From: Gnetum montanum
Lineage: Eukaryota; Streptophyta; Gnetopsida; Gnetales; Gnetaceae
Direction: 5' to 3'
Assembly (NCBI GenBank): GCA_015680685.1
Contig: MNCI01004113.1
Span: 1,481,795-1,545,794, forward strand
Length of the DNA stretch: 64,000 nt
The translations under genes were made by a program, and so were the position numbers. The notes under the pieces are model-generated. The model made no database searches. It had not been told where the DNA came from and saw only the letters and a program-made list of their open reading frames with translations. Below, one piece after another: positions 47,758-60,430 of the stretch; within the stretch, counting starts at the first letter, position 1; the number at the start of each line of letters is the position of its first letter.

Positions 47758-48141
47758 TCATTCATCATTAGGAGATGGATCCTCCGACGATTTGGGACAA
47801 AGCGGCGATAATTTAGAAGTAACAACATCTGCATCGAGAACGTGATCGCGCCAGCGGCGACACACGCGTTTCATCTGCTTCTGACACGGCGAATAATCCC
47901 GAGCTCGAGCTAAGCAACTTTCCGCCACGTCATCCGGCAATCCCGGAATAAGCGCCTGCTCCACAAATTTCTTCGCTCTCTTTTCACTCAGCAACACTCG
48001 TTTCCCCATCAATCGATCAATGGCTGGCGCGTGCGCAGGAGCATCGATCGCGATTAGGTTTTCCGCCCCCTTTCCGGAATCGGATTTGAGCACCGCCACA
48101 AAATTAGGGCTTTTCCAGGATGATTCAGATTTGCCGAACCA
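47758..48141 (-). CDS. Short F-box protein
   Basis: A minus-strand exon beginning after a GTGCAG acceptor (about 48142) is open for 127 codons to TGA at 47758. The first in-frame ATG is at 48009, giving 83 residues. An out-of-frame upstream ATG lies near 48036. The segment ALIPGLPDDVAESCLARA, followed by CRRWRDHV, is the F-box form found in plant F-box/kelch proteins, which recruit targets to SCF ubiquitin ligases through SKP1. No kelch, LRR or other substrate domain follows, so it is an F-box-only protein or a truncated member. A likely 5' UTR exon ends at a GTAATT donor near 48477. The serine/proline-rich acidic tail is unremarkable. Confidence 0.65.
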   Translation of the reverse strand, partial: WFGKSESSWKSPNFVAVLKSDSGKGAENLIAIDAPAHAPAIDRLMGKRVLLSEKRAKKFVEQALIPGLPDDVAESCLARARDYSPCQKQMKRVCRRWRDHVLDADVVTSKLSPLCPKSSEDPSPNDE

Positions 48142-48153
48142 CTGCACGATCGA

Positions 48154-48177
48154 TCAATCAATCAATCAATCAATCGG
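48154..48177. repeat. (ATCA)n microsatellite in the F-box gene's intron
   Basis: Five ATCA units next to two ATCG units, directly upstream of the acceptor on the minus strand. Confidence 0.9.
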
Positions 48178-48489
48178 AATTGGTAATATTAGAAAATCCT
48201 GTCGCGGCGGAGACATTATTACTAGGCAGTACCAAGGTCGTGTAAGATTTCAGAAACTAAAAGAAGAGAGGATCACGAGACCGCCGCAGCAGCAGAATTT
48301 TGTCGGCTCAATTTAGATTCTTTGCTTAGGCTTTGCCGAATCGACAGGGAGCCAAACAGAATAGAAAAAAAAATTGCAGGCTCAAGCTGTGAAATAATTT
48401 AAAAAGCGACAGCAAGAAATAAAAACAAAAAGAGCAAGTCTTTAGCACAGAAAAACAGAGACGGAGGCCGAGAATTACCCCAACCAGAA

Positions 48490-48514
48490 AGAATAAGAAG
48501 AAGAAGAAGAAGAA
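48490..48514. repeat. (AAG)n microsatellite in the F-box gene's 5' UTR
   Basis: About eight AAG/AAT triplets (CTT on the transcribed strand). CTT-rich leaders are common in plant 5' UTRs. Confidence 0.85.
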
Positions 48515-48624
48515 GTGGGTCGATCGATGATGGTGGTGCTGCTGCAACTGCAAAAAGTGTAGAATCGGATGAAGCGTCGCCAATCAGTGAGCGGACACAA
48601 GACAAAGTCTTATTTAGATTTGTT

Positions 48625-48646
48625 TATAGATATAAATAATAAAGAG
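48625..48646 (-). promoter_or_regulatory. TATA-like element upstream of the F-box gene
   Basis: On the minus strand TATTTATATCTATAAAC lies about 30 bases upstream of the presumed transcript start (about 48600). Inferred from position and composition only. Confidence 0.4.
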
Positions 48647-48649
48647 CCG

Positions 48650-49879
48650 ATGTTGTTTGAGAAGAGAATTTAAAAAGAAAAATTGTTTCTTGAAACGATG
48701 GGTTTTCTTTTCAACTCTCTATTTCAGACTTGCGCAGCAAGGGTCGCGGGTTCAAGCTCTGAATTTGACGTTTGTTTAGGGGTTTGAAGGCGTTGTTGTA
48801 ATTACCTGGAACATGCACATTTTCAATCAATTTCGACCTTTACCTTTGGGTGTGGCAAGAGTGGATTACGTGTGTAGTAGGACACCCTTGTTGGTAGGTA
48901 AAATACTGCCTTTGCGCTTAGGTACATTGAAGTAGAGTTGCAATGGATGTGGTAGTACTTGAGGACCCTTGTGGGAGACACACTCTAGTAGTAGGTGAGA
49001 TTAATTTAAAATTGAAGGTTTCTAACCTTTACAATGATAGTGGATTAGCTTAGTAGAATATTCTTGTTTGGTAGGTGAAATAAGGCTTTTGTGATCACGT
49101 GCATTAGAGTAGAGTTGTCATGGATATTGTAGCAATTGAGTACCTTTGTGATAGGACTCTTGTTTAGTAGATAATATCTATCTTCTTGTGGTGTAGAGGT
49201 TGTGCTATCAACCCCTTTAAACAACAAGAGTTTCTTTTTTTTTAAAATGGGTAAGATTAATATGAGGAGTTATTAATACTTTAACATAGAATGATACATA
49301 ATAAACACATCATAGGGGGAGTGTCTAAACTAAAATAATTTTTAAAACAATATTTATCACTATGAAAAATAGGCAAATTAGAACTTTATAGGTGCATGTT
49401 AGATCCCAACAAAATGAATAATAATATTTAAAAAAAATTCAGAGTGCATCAGATCATCACATTATTTTTTAGGCTTTCACTTCTTACTAAAGGGTTTCTT
49501 GTAAAGAGAAGGAGAAAACTCTCTCTAGAGGAAAAAGAATACATTAATTATAGATAAAGAACAAATAGCAACAAAAGCTAAAGTTTTTTATCTTTGGGTC
49601 TCCAAAACAAAAACAAAAACAAAAACAAAATTGTAGAAAACAAATTAATTGTTTAGTTTTAACTAGGAGCATTTTTGCTTGAAGTTTTAGCTGAAAAGCA
49701 ACTTCTTTGACAATTTGGTATTTGACACTTGAAAAAAGGTCATAGTATAATTGCCCAACAAAGCTTCAAAATAGAGTAGACAACAAGGGGTCAAAGACAA
49801 TTCCAAATGCAAAGAAACGAAGTAAACAATGTAGGTTGATCACCAATAATAACTTCATTGATGCTTGGTTAAAATTTTT
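48650..49879. other. Intergenic sequence
   Basis: No gene was recognised. Between 48890 and 49160 a loose direct repeat (GTAGGTGAGATTAA / GTAGGTGAAATAAGG with AGAGTTG...ATGGATRTTGTAG) suggests an old duplication of about 150 bp. A (CAAAAA)n stretch lies at 49606-49630. Confidence 0.4.
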
Positions 49880-52650
49880 TACAAATTTTGATTGTCCACT
49901 TCTAAGCATGTTGAGCAACAGAACACTTGAAAAAAATATATAAGAAAATGAGTTCTACAAAGAGGACATTGAAGAGAAACGTTTCTCATATGTTTAAAAT
50001 AAGTGTCGATTGGAAGACCTTGATGAATAAGACACCATAGAAAAATATGAATTTTAGAAAATGTAGGAGCTTTTCAAATATCTTTCATTTTTCCCATTCA
50101 AAAGTGTGATGATAATTGCATTTTCCAGGCCTTACTAAATTTTTTATGAATAAAATCATTCTTTGTAATAATCTCATAAGTAATTTTCAAATTCAAAGAA
50201 AAAACATATTTGCCATCCTTCTAAAAAATATCTGAAAAAGCTTGATGCAAATTGTTGTCAACTTTAAATAATGTCTTAAGATTAGAAATTAATTTTTTAA
50301 AATTATTTTTTCTTTTTTTATTCAAATCATACAAGCTAGAAGCTTCATTCTAAGTAAAAGGAAGCTACAATTTATTACTTAGTAAAAGGAAGCTAGAAGC
50401 TTCATTCTAAGTAAAATTGTGCACTACTAATGCATCTAAATTGTGTACTACTTCTAGCTTCTTAGTAGTACACAATTTAGATGCATTAGTAGCTTAAGCT
50501 TCTTCATTAAAAGGAAGCTACAATGGGCTAATATGATTGTAATTCCAATATTTACTAAGCTTGTATCATATCTTCCAAATTTGTTTAAGAATTGGAGAAC
50601 TAGAAATAGAAATGGCCCAAAGAAAAAGAAAATAATGAAGAAAGTTACTAGAAAACCAGCTATTATTCTTCTTAGGTTTTCCTTACATAGGTCTATTTTT
50701 TAAAATAAGCATCCAAACACCATTTCTATTAATGCACTTTGCAATTCATTTTGCCATAAGAGAAATACCTTGGTTATAATAATTAATGAAGCCAAACCCT
50801 CCATCTTTCTTGCCACTAGCATCAATATCCCAAGAAACTTTAGAAAAACCTTTTTGATGTTACTTAGTGGATCAAAGAAACTGATGCATAATATGATCAA
50901 TTCTTTCATAAGAAGTTTTAGAAGTCCAATAACTTGAGTAATAAACATGAGTTTATTGAAGTATTTACTTACTAACTAAAACTTTGAGTTTATTGAAGGG
51001 TAAGCTTTTTTCTTTCCATTTATCAAGTTTCTTTTCAATTTTATCAACCACATAATTCTACAAAATAGGAATATTAGGCTCAAAAGAAAAAGGTATTCCT
51101 AATTTTGAAAATAGAATCATTTTTCAAAATTTTTTAAAACTTGAAAGTAACCCAATCATCAATATTGCCATTATAATAAATAATAGATTTTTGCTAATTG
51201 AGCTAGATAACATTTAGTAATCCTTCCTTTTAGTTATAAGGTTATAGATATGTTGTAGAAAATTATTGATCATAAAAAAAGAATCATATGCAAAGTGCAT
51301 GTTAAGCAATTGTGTACCTTGATCATCAATTGAAATTCCCTTAATAAAATTAATTTTGTAGATCATAATGTTGATTATGCGAAAGAAAATCTACAACAAT
51401 AATTAAAATATAGGAAGCGAGAGGATAATCTTAATGAACTAATCATTAAAGAGAAAATAAGGAACTTAATCCAAAATTATTAGCAACTTCAGCATTAGCA
51501 TTAGTGAGCAAGGTAATGACAAGTTGAATAAGACAATCACCACATCTTAGTTTATAGAGACAAAAAAATAAAATCCCATTTAATTTTGTCATAAGCTTTA
51601 GCATAATCTAACTTAATAAAAGCAATGTCTTAGTTTGTATCAAAAGCCCATTGTATTCCCTCCCAAGCTACAATAACATTATCTAAGATATTTCTACCTT
51701 TAACAAAACTAATTTCTCATGTATGATGATATCTTCAATATTGTTTTGAATTTAGCAAGTCATGCATTTAGTTAAAATTTTATAAGTATTGTTAAGAAGA
51801 GTAATAGGCCTCTAATTTCTAATATGTTGAAGATCTCCATTCTTAGGAAGAAGATGAATCACACTTCTTTACAAAGAGAAACTTTTTTAATTGTTTCTTA
51901 GAAAACATGAAAAAGATCATCTCCAACTCTGTCCTAATGCTTCTTAAAAAATTTAACAAGCAAACCATCAAAACTTGGAGCTTTACCACATACTAAACTA
52001 AAGATCATTGCTTTGATTTCTTCCACTATAATTTCTGCTTCAAGAATACCTGAATGTACTTCTGTAATAAGATGAGGAATATGTGTGTTAGAGGTCTAAT
52101 AGGATTTCTCACTAGAACCTTCAAAAAAAAAAATAGAAGAAAAATGATTTGCTAAAAAATTATTAGTAGCCTTAGGATCTTTACAATGGAATCATTTATA
52201 TAAAGTGATTTAAGTTTAGCTACTATACCCTTTTCTTTTAAAAATTTAAAAAACTTCTTGCAAGTTTCATCTTTAATTTTTAGCCAACCCATGCAGCTTT
52301 TAGTGAGAGCACTTTTAGCCTTAAAAGTATCCCAACATTATTTAACATAATGAGTGTTAGCTAAGGCTTTTTGAATTTCAAAATCAAAGGGATTCTGGTC
52401 TAAAAGAATTTGCATTTTCTTTACATATTTTACAAGATCTTCTTCAACTTGACACTTATGCTTAGCAAATTACTTTTCAAATCATCTAGAATAATTTTTG
52501 ACTCTAAAAGTACTTTGCTATCACGATCCAACCAATATCACTAGTAGGCTTTTTTCTATATTCTATAAAGGCTTTAAAGTGTTTTTCTACTAAGTCCTAT
52601 AAATATATTAACATTCATATGAAAAAGCTTATGCTTTTAAAAGGATGAAG
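49880..52650 (-). pseudogene. LINE (L1-type) reverse-transcriptase and zf-RVT remnant
   Basis: Minus-strand broken frames follow LINE order. CGKAPSFDGLLVKFF (about 51950-52000) is the pre-RT region. FIKLDYAKAYDKIKWDFI (about 51560-51615) holds the first RT catalytic Asp. LNMHFAYDSFF (about 51275-51310) is the mutated FADD site. A GGLxxxN...K block lies at about 50740-50830. The C-terminal zf-RVT domain (about 49905-50080) contains CPLC. Numerous stops make it inactive. The endonuclease half is absent; it may lie beyond the family C nest to the right. Confidence 0.75.
50424..50492. repeat. Perfect 28-bp inverted repeat with a 13-base loop
   Basis: Arms 50424-50451 and 50465-50492 are exact reverse complements. 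Just upstream, GCTAGAAGCTTCATTCTAAG occurs twice in direct orientation (about 50336 and 50390). The whole block interrupts the LINE remnant and could fold as a hairpin. Confidence 0.9.
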
Positions 52651-52736
52651 AATTAATACCAAAGAAAAAAATGCTAACAGGAAAATGATGTGATAAAGTA
52701 GTATCTATATGCACTTCTACTTTTCTTGTAGGCTTT

Positions 52737-52845
52737 TGATGAGCAATGAGGTACCCCTATGCCCAACTATATGAATCACAAGCATTCATGCATGATCTAG
52801 TTGAATTTCATGGATGGGACTAGTTGTGGCATCTAGATCACTATG
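52737..52845 (-). repeat. Older family C LTR, left part
   Basis: 109 bases starting TGATGAGCAATGAGGTACCC align with the end of the adjacent full LTR. They are joined across element C1 to 61985-62697 by the CTATG target duplication, so C1 inserted into this LTR. Confidence 0.8.
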
Positions 52846-53711
52846 TGATGAGTGGTGAGGTACCCCTATGCTCAACCAGATGAATATGAGCGTGTACACA
52901 CAATCTAGTCAAACTCTGCCAACGAACTAGTTGTGGCACCTAGATAGTTACATGTTGATCACATTTCACTGTCTTCCCACCTAGACTAGTATTTGCTTTA
53001 TCACATATGGTTTAGTTTAGAGTGAGGTGTATGATGTGATTTCTAATACTATGTTACTCCTAAAGACAATGAGAAATAACTTGAGTAAACTAATAGATAA
53101 TGGAAAATAAACTCTAAGCTAGCTGAAGTGCAATGAGCATCCATCCTTAATTATCCGTATGCATCTTGGACTTTGTGTACTACTTCTGGGATTACCAAGC
53201 ACACATCACTCGAAGCACTACTTGATACACTACTAGGTTACCATGTAATGACACTTAAATGTTCATGATTAAGATGTACTCATTCCGCATTAACAATAGG
53301 AATAGTAAATGATGATAAAAAAATAGTAACTAAGAAAGTAATAAATAATAAATAATAATTAAATAATTAAAAAATAAGTGAATGATGCAATGATGGAGTA
53401 GTCTTGATCTTTATTGCTGATTGTGTGCAGGTCCAAGTATGTCACACTTGAACAAAGGTTTTGTATAATTATAAGCATCACACTGCAGGCATGCACTTGG
53501 AAAAGGAACTGAAAACTAACTAAAAATTGACAAAAAGACTTGATCCTAAAGACTTACCAAAAAGACTCTTTTCCTATGCACCTGAGTGCTATATTTATAG
53601 GCTGACACAAGAATCACGATATCGTGTATACAATATCGTTACCTAGGCTATGATATCGCGTACCCAATATCATTTACCTGATATCGGGGCCTTGCAAACC
53701 GCGATTCATCA
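52846..53711 (-). repeat. 3' LTR of C1
   Basis: TG...CA, 866 bp, TGATGAGTGGTGAGG to CGATTCATCA on the plus strand. It carries ATATCG palindromes (about 53617-53690) next to a TATA-like CTATAAATA on the minus strand. Confidence 0.88.
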
Positions 53712-53723
53712 TACCCCCATGAC
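53712..53723 (-). promoter_or_regulatory. Polypurine tract of C1
   Basis: Minus strand GTCATGGGGGTA directly before the 3' LTR. The same tract abuts the LTR at 63769-63780. Confidence 0.75.
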
Positions 53724-53949
53724 TGAATAAAAACTTGTCCTCGAGTCAGACAAAATGAAAAACGAGTTCATTTGATTACAATGGATAGGTATGGGATTAT
53801 GGACTAACCATGGATTGTTTCATGCCATAGTATGGGACTAGACAAAACAAAATTGGGATGCCAACACAAAATACAAAATACAAAATTGTTTGGAACCTAT
53901 GTGGTTCCTAGTGGTGATGGCTCCTCCATGGGCTTCTATCCCTTATTTT

Positions 53950-56650
53950 GTGTTCCAGACTTTGGAAATGGATACCTCTGAAGGAGCGCTTGAAGCTTTT
54001 CTTCCTTTGTTCAAGGATCATGTGCCATCCATGTTGATGTTTCAATATTTGATGAAGTATGCACCTTCTATGGACATGGTAGTTGTGAAAAAATTTGATG
54101 GGATTTAACATACTAGGCCATAAACAATCATTGTACCTTCTTTTAGGCTCTGGCTTTGTCTCTAAATTCTTGATAATTAGTGAGTCACCAAGCCAAATCT
54201 ATTGCAACATATTTTTGACATTGGTAGCTAGATTTTACCACCTCCAACTTAAAATTTGCTACCTCCAATTTTTGCAATTTCTTTTTGTGTTCAGAAAATT
54301 CTACTTCATATTTGGTGTAGGTGGTAGCTACCTAATTTTCCAACTTGGTCCTTGGGCATCTTGCTATTAACATGGCCAAGTTGGCATACCATAGGTTTGT
54401 CAACTCTATGTATTCAGTGAGATCCTAGATCTGCAAGTCCCAGCTCTTCAATTCTGCTTGGTGGATGAAGGCGTAAATGTCCAATATGTCCCACCAATTA
54501 GTGTTTTGAACACTGAAAGAATTGAGGTAGGTCTTAGCCATATGGATCTCTTTTTTAATGATTTGCCTATGCATCCAGACCTAGTCTTGGAAATGCTCCT
54601 TTAATTTTTCATGTTGCGTAGCTTCATTTTGCCATGCACTTATTTCAATGGCCATCTTCTAATGGATGGTGCATACCTCCTCCATTGAGAGGGTCTTGTT
54701 CTCTCTAGTTAAGCGATTCATGTCTTAGTTGATCCTTATTAGTTGTTCTTACATTTGCTAAAAATTTTCCTCGAGAACATTCTTTTTTTTTTTCAATTTT
54801 TGTCAATCAAAGATTCTCGGTAGTAAGGAGTTTATTTTCTTCTTGTAAGGCTTTGAGTGCTTTTGCATGTGCATATGTTTGTGCTTGCAATTTCAAAGCA
54901 TCCTAATCCACCTTCTTCTTTTCCATTGCTATCCTTTTATTCTCCTCTAATAATTTATTCAGTTTCTCTATCTTAAATAATTTTATCTGGTCAGCTAGAA
55001 TAAGTTGGGATGGATCTTGTTGTGCAACTTGTAAGGCAACAAACTTTTCCTAGAGTCTTCTCAACTCATCTTCTATGTGTTTGGCCCTAAACTTAGCCAT
55101 AACCAGCTTTTCCTTTGTGGAAGTGGGATCTGATTATGCTGTCATGACATCTTGGGGAATGTCAAACAAGGATGTCATTACTTGTCTTGTTTGCAACAAA
55201 TGATCCAGAGCATCCTCATGTTCTGCAGGAGTCATTGAGTTACTGGCTAGAACTTGAGCATCATATGCTCCTGTGAGATTTTCCAGTGGCATAATAGGAA
55301 CATTAAATGACTCTTTGATGTGGTTCGTGACCACTTCTACTACTCCAGTTGCATCTCGGTGTTGCATGACCACTATTGTGGCACCTTCACCAGTTTCTAA
55401 TTACACTTGAAATGATGCAACATTTCTAGAAATCTGTTGTGACCAAGGTAACTCCCCTCCTCCTATTTGTATCAAAACCTTACCTCATGCATGATCGATT
55501 GAGATTATGGGCTGTACGACATTGTCAATTACCTTGAAGAGGTTGGCCCCATCATGACTTCCCCAACTGACTATTTCTGCGATGGGCCTAAGATGGCTTA
55601 TCAAGGGTCAATAATCTTGCAATGGTGGTGGCAGTTGGTCTTGCTGGCCTGTGGGTTGCATGCTAACTTGGCCTCGTGTTCGAAATTTGGCTAGGCCTAG
55701 ATGTTTGAGGTGTAGTGGGCCTAACCATCTACTCTTGTTTAGGCTCTAGTGGTTTACCAAAATCTTTCCTAGGTGCTAGTGGCTTCAGTAATTTGGCATA
55801 TGAGGCATTTTGAGCTTTTCTGGGCACACTAGCACAACTTCCTGATTAGATAGGGGAAGAGCAATGCAAAATTCCATGTCTTGCATTCTTTGAACCACCT
55901 CAATATTTCTGTTAAATATAAATGGGATAGATTGACATCAACCTTGCCCATCAAGATTAGACTTCCTCTAGCCACATAGGTGCAGATCCTATTTAGTCCC
56001 TTTGTTGGGAAGATGTGATAGGTGCCAATTTTGAAATAGATTCTCTCTTCAAGGGTGAGTTCCCCATATGTTTTGTCCTCCTTGTCGTATGCCCTCTTTA
56101 GTCATACTTTTCATGTATCAACATTGGAGTAGGTGGATAGATGAGCAACTTTGTGCCCTATATTCAGAAGATTCAGAACTTTCACAATGGCCTTCATAGA
56201 GAAATCAATTGAAATCCCACCAATGTCAACGATGGTGCCTTCCTCTTTATTATGCCAAAATTGATAAGTTTCTCCCAAATACCATTCTCCACTTTCTGAG
56301 ATGATATGCCATAATGGAGATCCTTTGAGTTGATCTTTGATCGACTCAGGGGCATATTTGATAAAAGGTCCAAAATTAAGTTCCATGAACATTGCAGTTG
56401 ATGTGAACCTTTCCTGAATTGCTTGAATGCATTCTGGAGACAACATGAGATGTTATCCTTGTTTAGGTGCACTACCTTCCCCACCTTTTGCTTGCTCGGC
56501 TTATGCAATAATAAGGGTTTCTTGATGGATGCTAAATAATTGTGCCTCTCATTCTCCATGTTCTGTGGGAGGTCCTTGGCCTTTGCCTCTCCTTGGGCAT
56601 TTGGATGCATCGTGAGAGGGTCCTCCCTGTTGTTCTTGTTTAGGGGCCAT
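53950..56650 (-). pseudogene. Accessory (env-position) ORF of C1, decayed
   Basis: Minus-strand frames from about 56640 downward include ERFTSTAMFMELNFGPF, then ERIYFKIGTYHIFPTKGLNR (about 56000-56060) and VARGSLILMG, a layout I associate with the plant transposon/ATHILA-type domain. A coiled coil rich in Lys, Glu and Leu follows (about 54700-55130). Many stops interrupt it. Its position after gag and before the 3' LTR equals that of the env-like ORF of Athila. The domain order (mobile-type domain then coiled coil) parallels the antisense gene of element D. Family assignment is inference. Confidence 0.5.
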
Positions 56651-57127
56651 TTGTAATCACACCGAGATTAACGTTAGTAAGGCAATTTAACAAAGTTTGA
56701 TTATCTTATACCTTACTCATTGCCTTTAATGAATTTTGAAATTCAATTGCTTAATGTGATTTTAGGGTTAATTTTTTTTTCAAGGAATTCTCCTAAAAAT
56801 TTTAATGTTGGGCCCAATTTGATCAGGTGACTCCAACAATAATTTACATGATTTAGGTGAAAGAAGAAAGTTAGTTTGGCATGAATTCTTAACATTTCTT
56901 AAGATTACTTATCCCTATGATATCCTTTGGGTGACATCAAATTTTGAAAAAACTGGAGCATACCCCTCCCCCACAACTAAGTTAAACATTCTAAGTTTAA
57001 GAAGCAAAATCAGAACATTAATGAGTGAGATATTGGCAGTTAAATGTTAAGTGCATAAAGTGTGAAAAATCATGGAAGAAAATTGCAACAACTCCCCTTG
57101 CATGAATAGTTGAAAATGACTTCTACG

Positions 57128-57240
57128 NGGGGGGGGGGGGGGGGGTGTGTGCATATATATAGGTTTTGCTGATGTGATATAGTGTACACGATAGCATGGA
57201 CTTGATACTGGGTACCCGATATCGCATTCCTTACAAAAAA
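57128..57240. repeat. G-run and family C-like palindromes inside C1
   Basis: A run of about 18 G (after one N) is followed by TATATATAGG and then degenerate GATATAGTGTACACGATA and CCCGATATCGC motifs, as in the TATA-plus-palindrome part of family C LTRs. It may be a fragment of another LTR nested in C1. The G-run next to an N may be an assembly artefact. Confidence 0.45.
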
Positions 57241-58943
57241 AGGTACTTAGTAAAATTGATAAATTTTCAAGGTTTCATAGTCACAAATGAAGGATTGGAG
57301 GTAGATCTGAAAGATTTGCAATAATGTTAAGTGAACATTAAGGAACTAACAGTGTAATGAAATGGAATTATAGAATGAAGTTCTTGAATAGGATGAGGAA
57401 AAAGGACATGTAGTGGTTGAAAGGAATGTTTGGGTTGAAATGATGATAAAGGAAAGAATAAATTTGCCAATGTAGTTCTTGGAGGGTATAAGATGATGTG
57501 GTGGTGTGCAATAAGTAAAAATTACAAAAGTTACGCAAGTGGATCCTTCCAAAAGTAGGTTCCAACCTATCATGCCCTTGCATAACCACACCTTAAAATG
57601 TCTGTAGGCACTGGAAGGGTTAAATGTAATTTGCATCGATGCAACAAAACACACACATGTTAAATATCATCATGATGAGGTATGAATTCTATGCCACACA
57701 AGACACAAGTTAGAAATACTTGGATAGTGGGATGAGAGGAATCATAGAAGGGGTTGTAGAGATTAGAACATGAGGTAATTTACCTTGGGCACAATGAATC
57801 CAAAGTGTTGTGTATGATTTAGGTACCATTAGTGTTTCACTCCAAGATCAAAACCAAGTCCATATTTCTAATCAGTGACATCACATTATTTCATCCCGAT
57901 GATAGATAACCATAAGAGCATCATGACAGCAAGGCATACGATCACTTGGCATTTTGCCCAAGGGAGGAGTGATTTGAATTTGTCTACAGCATGATCTTCT
58001 TGGTCTTTTCTTTTTTGCTTCTCTTATTTCTTTTCTTTTTCTTTTTGGCCACTTTTTGCACTTTGTCTTTTCAAAAGGAAATCCGAAGAAGCTGCCAACC
58101 TTCAAGCATGTGTGCCTGTCTTTCCCATGGGACCCTTCAGAACAACGTTGAGTTCCTTTATTGAGTGCCTTATCACAACTCTTACTCCCATTTTCCATTA
58201 GATCTACAGGGATTTTAGTACAACCAAGTTGCATGATAGCACATATAGATGTCACCAAAGAGAATCCACAAATCCCCTTAATGTCATACCCTTTCCATTC
58301 CCTCTTAGTTCGTCACTCGTCACTCTAGGCATAATGAGTACAAAGTTACTTTAAGTTTAAATGATTATAAGAATATCATCATACCCAAATTAGAACCTCT
58401 TATTAATAGAAGGGGTGGGTGGATGTTGTGGGCTCATTGTCCAAATAACTAGTCATTTATGACTTGATAGCATAGAACAACACCTTAACTAATAGGTCAC
58501 ATGAGTATTTTATTCACAGATGAGATTATCTTAAAAAAGATAAAATGACAAATTGAAAGATGAAAAATTAGAAAATGAAAAATTGGAAAATGAAAAATAT
58601 AAAACCAAAGAAGAGGAAAAGCATTTACTAATTCTACTTGTTAGAATGGGGGGTATCCCCCATAACTAAACCTTTGATCATGATGAGAATTAATAAATGA
58701 AAAGTTTGGATCCATGCATATTGGAAATATTGGGGTCTGGTCATATCCAAACCACTGAGTGTCTTTCGATGTGGTGGCAGGAATGTATCCATATTGGGGT
58801 TCACACACTTGATTAAAGTAGGCACAGTGGGGTAGATTATAAGATGTGGCCATGTGATAAGAAGTTGACCTACTATGGCACTCGTAACCATATGACAGTA
58901 TGCAAGGATCAATATGCCTCCCTACATTGTTAGATTCATTGGG
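57241..58943 (-). other. Interior of C1 without recognised genes
   Basis: Minus-strand open frames such as 57881-58258 (125 codons, Lys/Arg-rich middle) show no domain I recognise. Pol would be expected in this part of an autonomous relative but is absent. Confidence 0.5.
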
Positions 58944-58999
58944 CTACATGATTGTTGGAGTGTTAATTGATGGCCTGGGTAAGGTAATAGGAAGCATTG

Positions 59000-60430
59000 A
59001 GTTCAAAGAGGAAGGTGCATCATAGTGCTGGGCTTGTGCTAAGTTGAAGGATGCAGTGGTTGCAAAATTGTGTTGTCTCTTTCTATGGTCATGCCTAAAG
59101 AAAGGATGCTTCCAACATTGTGGAGGACTTCCACTACTATTGACAATTGTAGCACAAGTAATGTTTATGTGTTGGTGCTGTGGCACAAAACCTTCTGGTA
59201 CAATTGGTGGTGATGTAGAAGGAGGTGAAGGATGAGAATATTGAGGGCAAGGAGAAGTGTAAGGAACATGAGGTGGTGAACCCGTGGGAGAGGACATGAG
59301 TTGATAGTACTCAAGAGAATGATAATGATGAGGTGAAGCAGAGGATGTCGATCCAATTGGAAAAATAGGGTGTTAAACATAATAAGCACTTGGTGTTAGT
59401 TTGGTGATGGTCTACCCCACGACTAGGGGTTTTGCCACTATGATTGAGCATAGTACTTCTATATGAAATCTAGATGTAACATTCTCCCCCAATGCTCATG
59501 TAAGTGTAACAAGATTGGGCATTGGCCTTTGGGGTGATCGTATAGGCAAACATTGCATTAATACTTATTTGTAGTTGGGCCCCTATTCTTATTTCCTTCA
59601 ACCCTTCTTTCCAGTTGTCAAATGGTGTTTTGTCCTATTTCTCAGTTTGGCATCCTTTGTTTGTTCTAGGTGTTAGAGTGATCGTGCGTGGTTTTACCTT
59701 CAATAATATTTGTATATTCTCCATATTTTTTATGTACCCATTCCATCATCTTATTAATCTTTGCCTCAATTTCATCTAGTGATTTTAGTATTGGCAAAGA
59801 TGATGATGATTCTACCTCTTCGCACTGAGTTGATTTCTCCTCTTCATGATTATGGACCTTCGTTACTTTAAGAGTTTGGTCCTGTTGAGATATTTCAACA
59901 TTCTTCCATTTGGCAATTTCTCCCTCTTCTTTTGCTACAAGCTTAATAAGCTCTTAGAATTGGTGGGTTCATAGTTCATATAGTTGACTTGGGGCACACA
60001 TCCCTAGGGTCACCCTTGTTTCATTACGAAGCCCATCCATGATGTGACACATTAGCCTTTCCTTAGAGAACCCATGGCTTGGGCATTTGTTTAACAAAAA
60101 ATAATATCTTTCTAACACCATGTCCAAGGGTTCATGTTACCCTTGTTTCCACTCTTGGATTTGTCTCCTCAAGGATGACACTCTTGCATAGGTTTGATAT
60201 CTTTCATTAAAGAGTTCCACCATTGTAGGCTAATGGAAAATTGATTTCAACGTCAAAGACCTGTATCATACTTTTTCCTGGTCAACGAGTATCATAGGAT
60301 AGAGCTTAAGTCTTTACCACCCATTATCAATGTTGTTTCATGCACAAGCATTGTAGAAGGCTTGTAAATGATGTTGTAGATCTAAATCATAGCCTTCTAA
60401 GAACTTGGGAAAGTTGTTTAAATCAAGCTT
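59000..60430 (-). pseudogene. gag of C1, decayed
   Basis: Minus-strand reading from about 60425 gives FPKFLEGYDLDLQHHLQAF, LKLYPMILVDQEK, then YARVSSLRRQIQEWKQ and LLNKCPSHGFSKERLM (about 60010-60200), the order of a Ty3/gypsy Retrotrans_gag domain with the Athila-like CPxHG segment. A zinc-knuckle-like CNVCLYDHPKGQC lies at about 59516-59555. A proline/histidine-rich tail follows (58944-59297). At least ten stops interrupt it. Confidence 0.65.

Noticed and set aside
48326-48605. Phe/Leu-rich minus-strand ORFs upstream of the F-box exon
   Set aside because: They read through the CTT microsatellite and probable 5' UTR and intron, start at non-ATG codons and have no domain.
57128-57146. G-quadruplex-like G-run
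   Set aside because: A single homopolymer next to an ambiguous base is more likely an assembly or sequencing artefact than a functional element.
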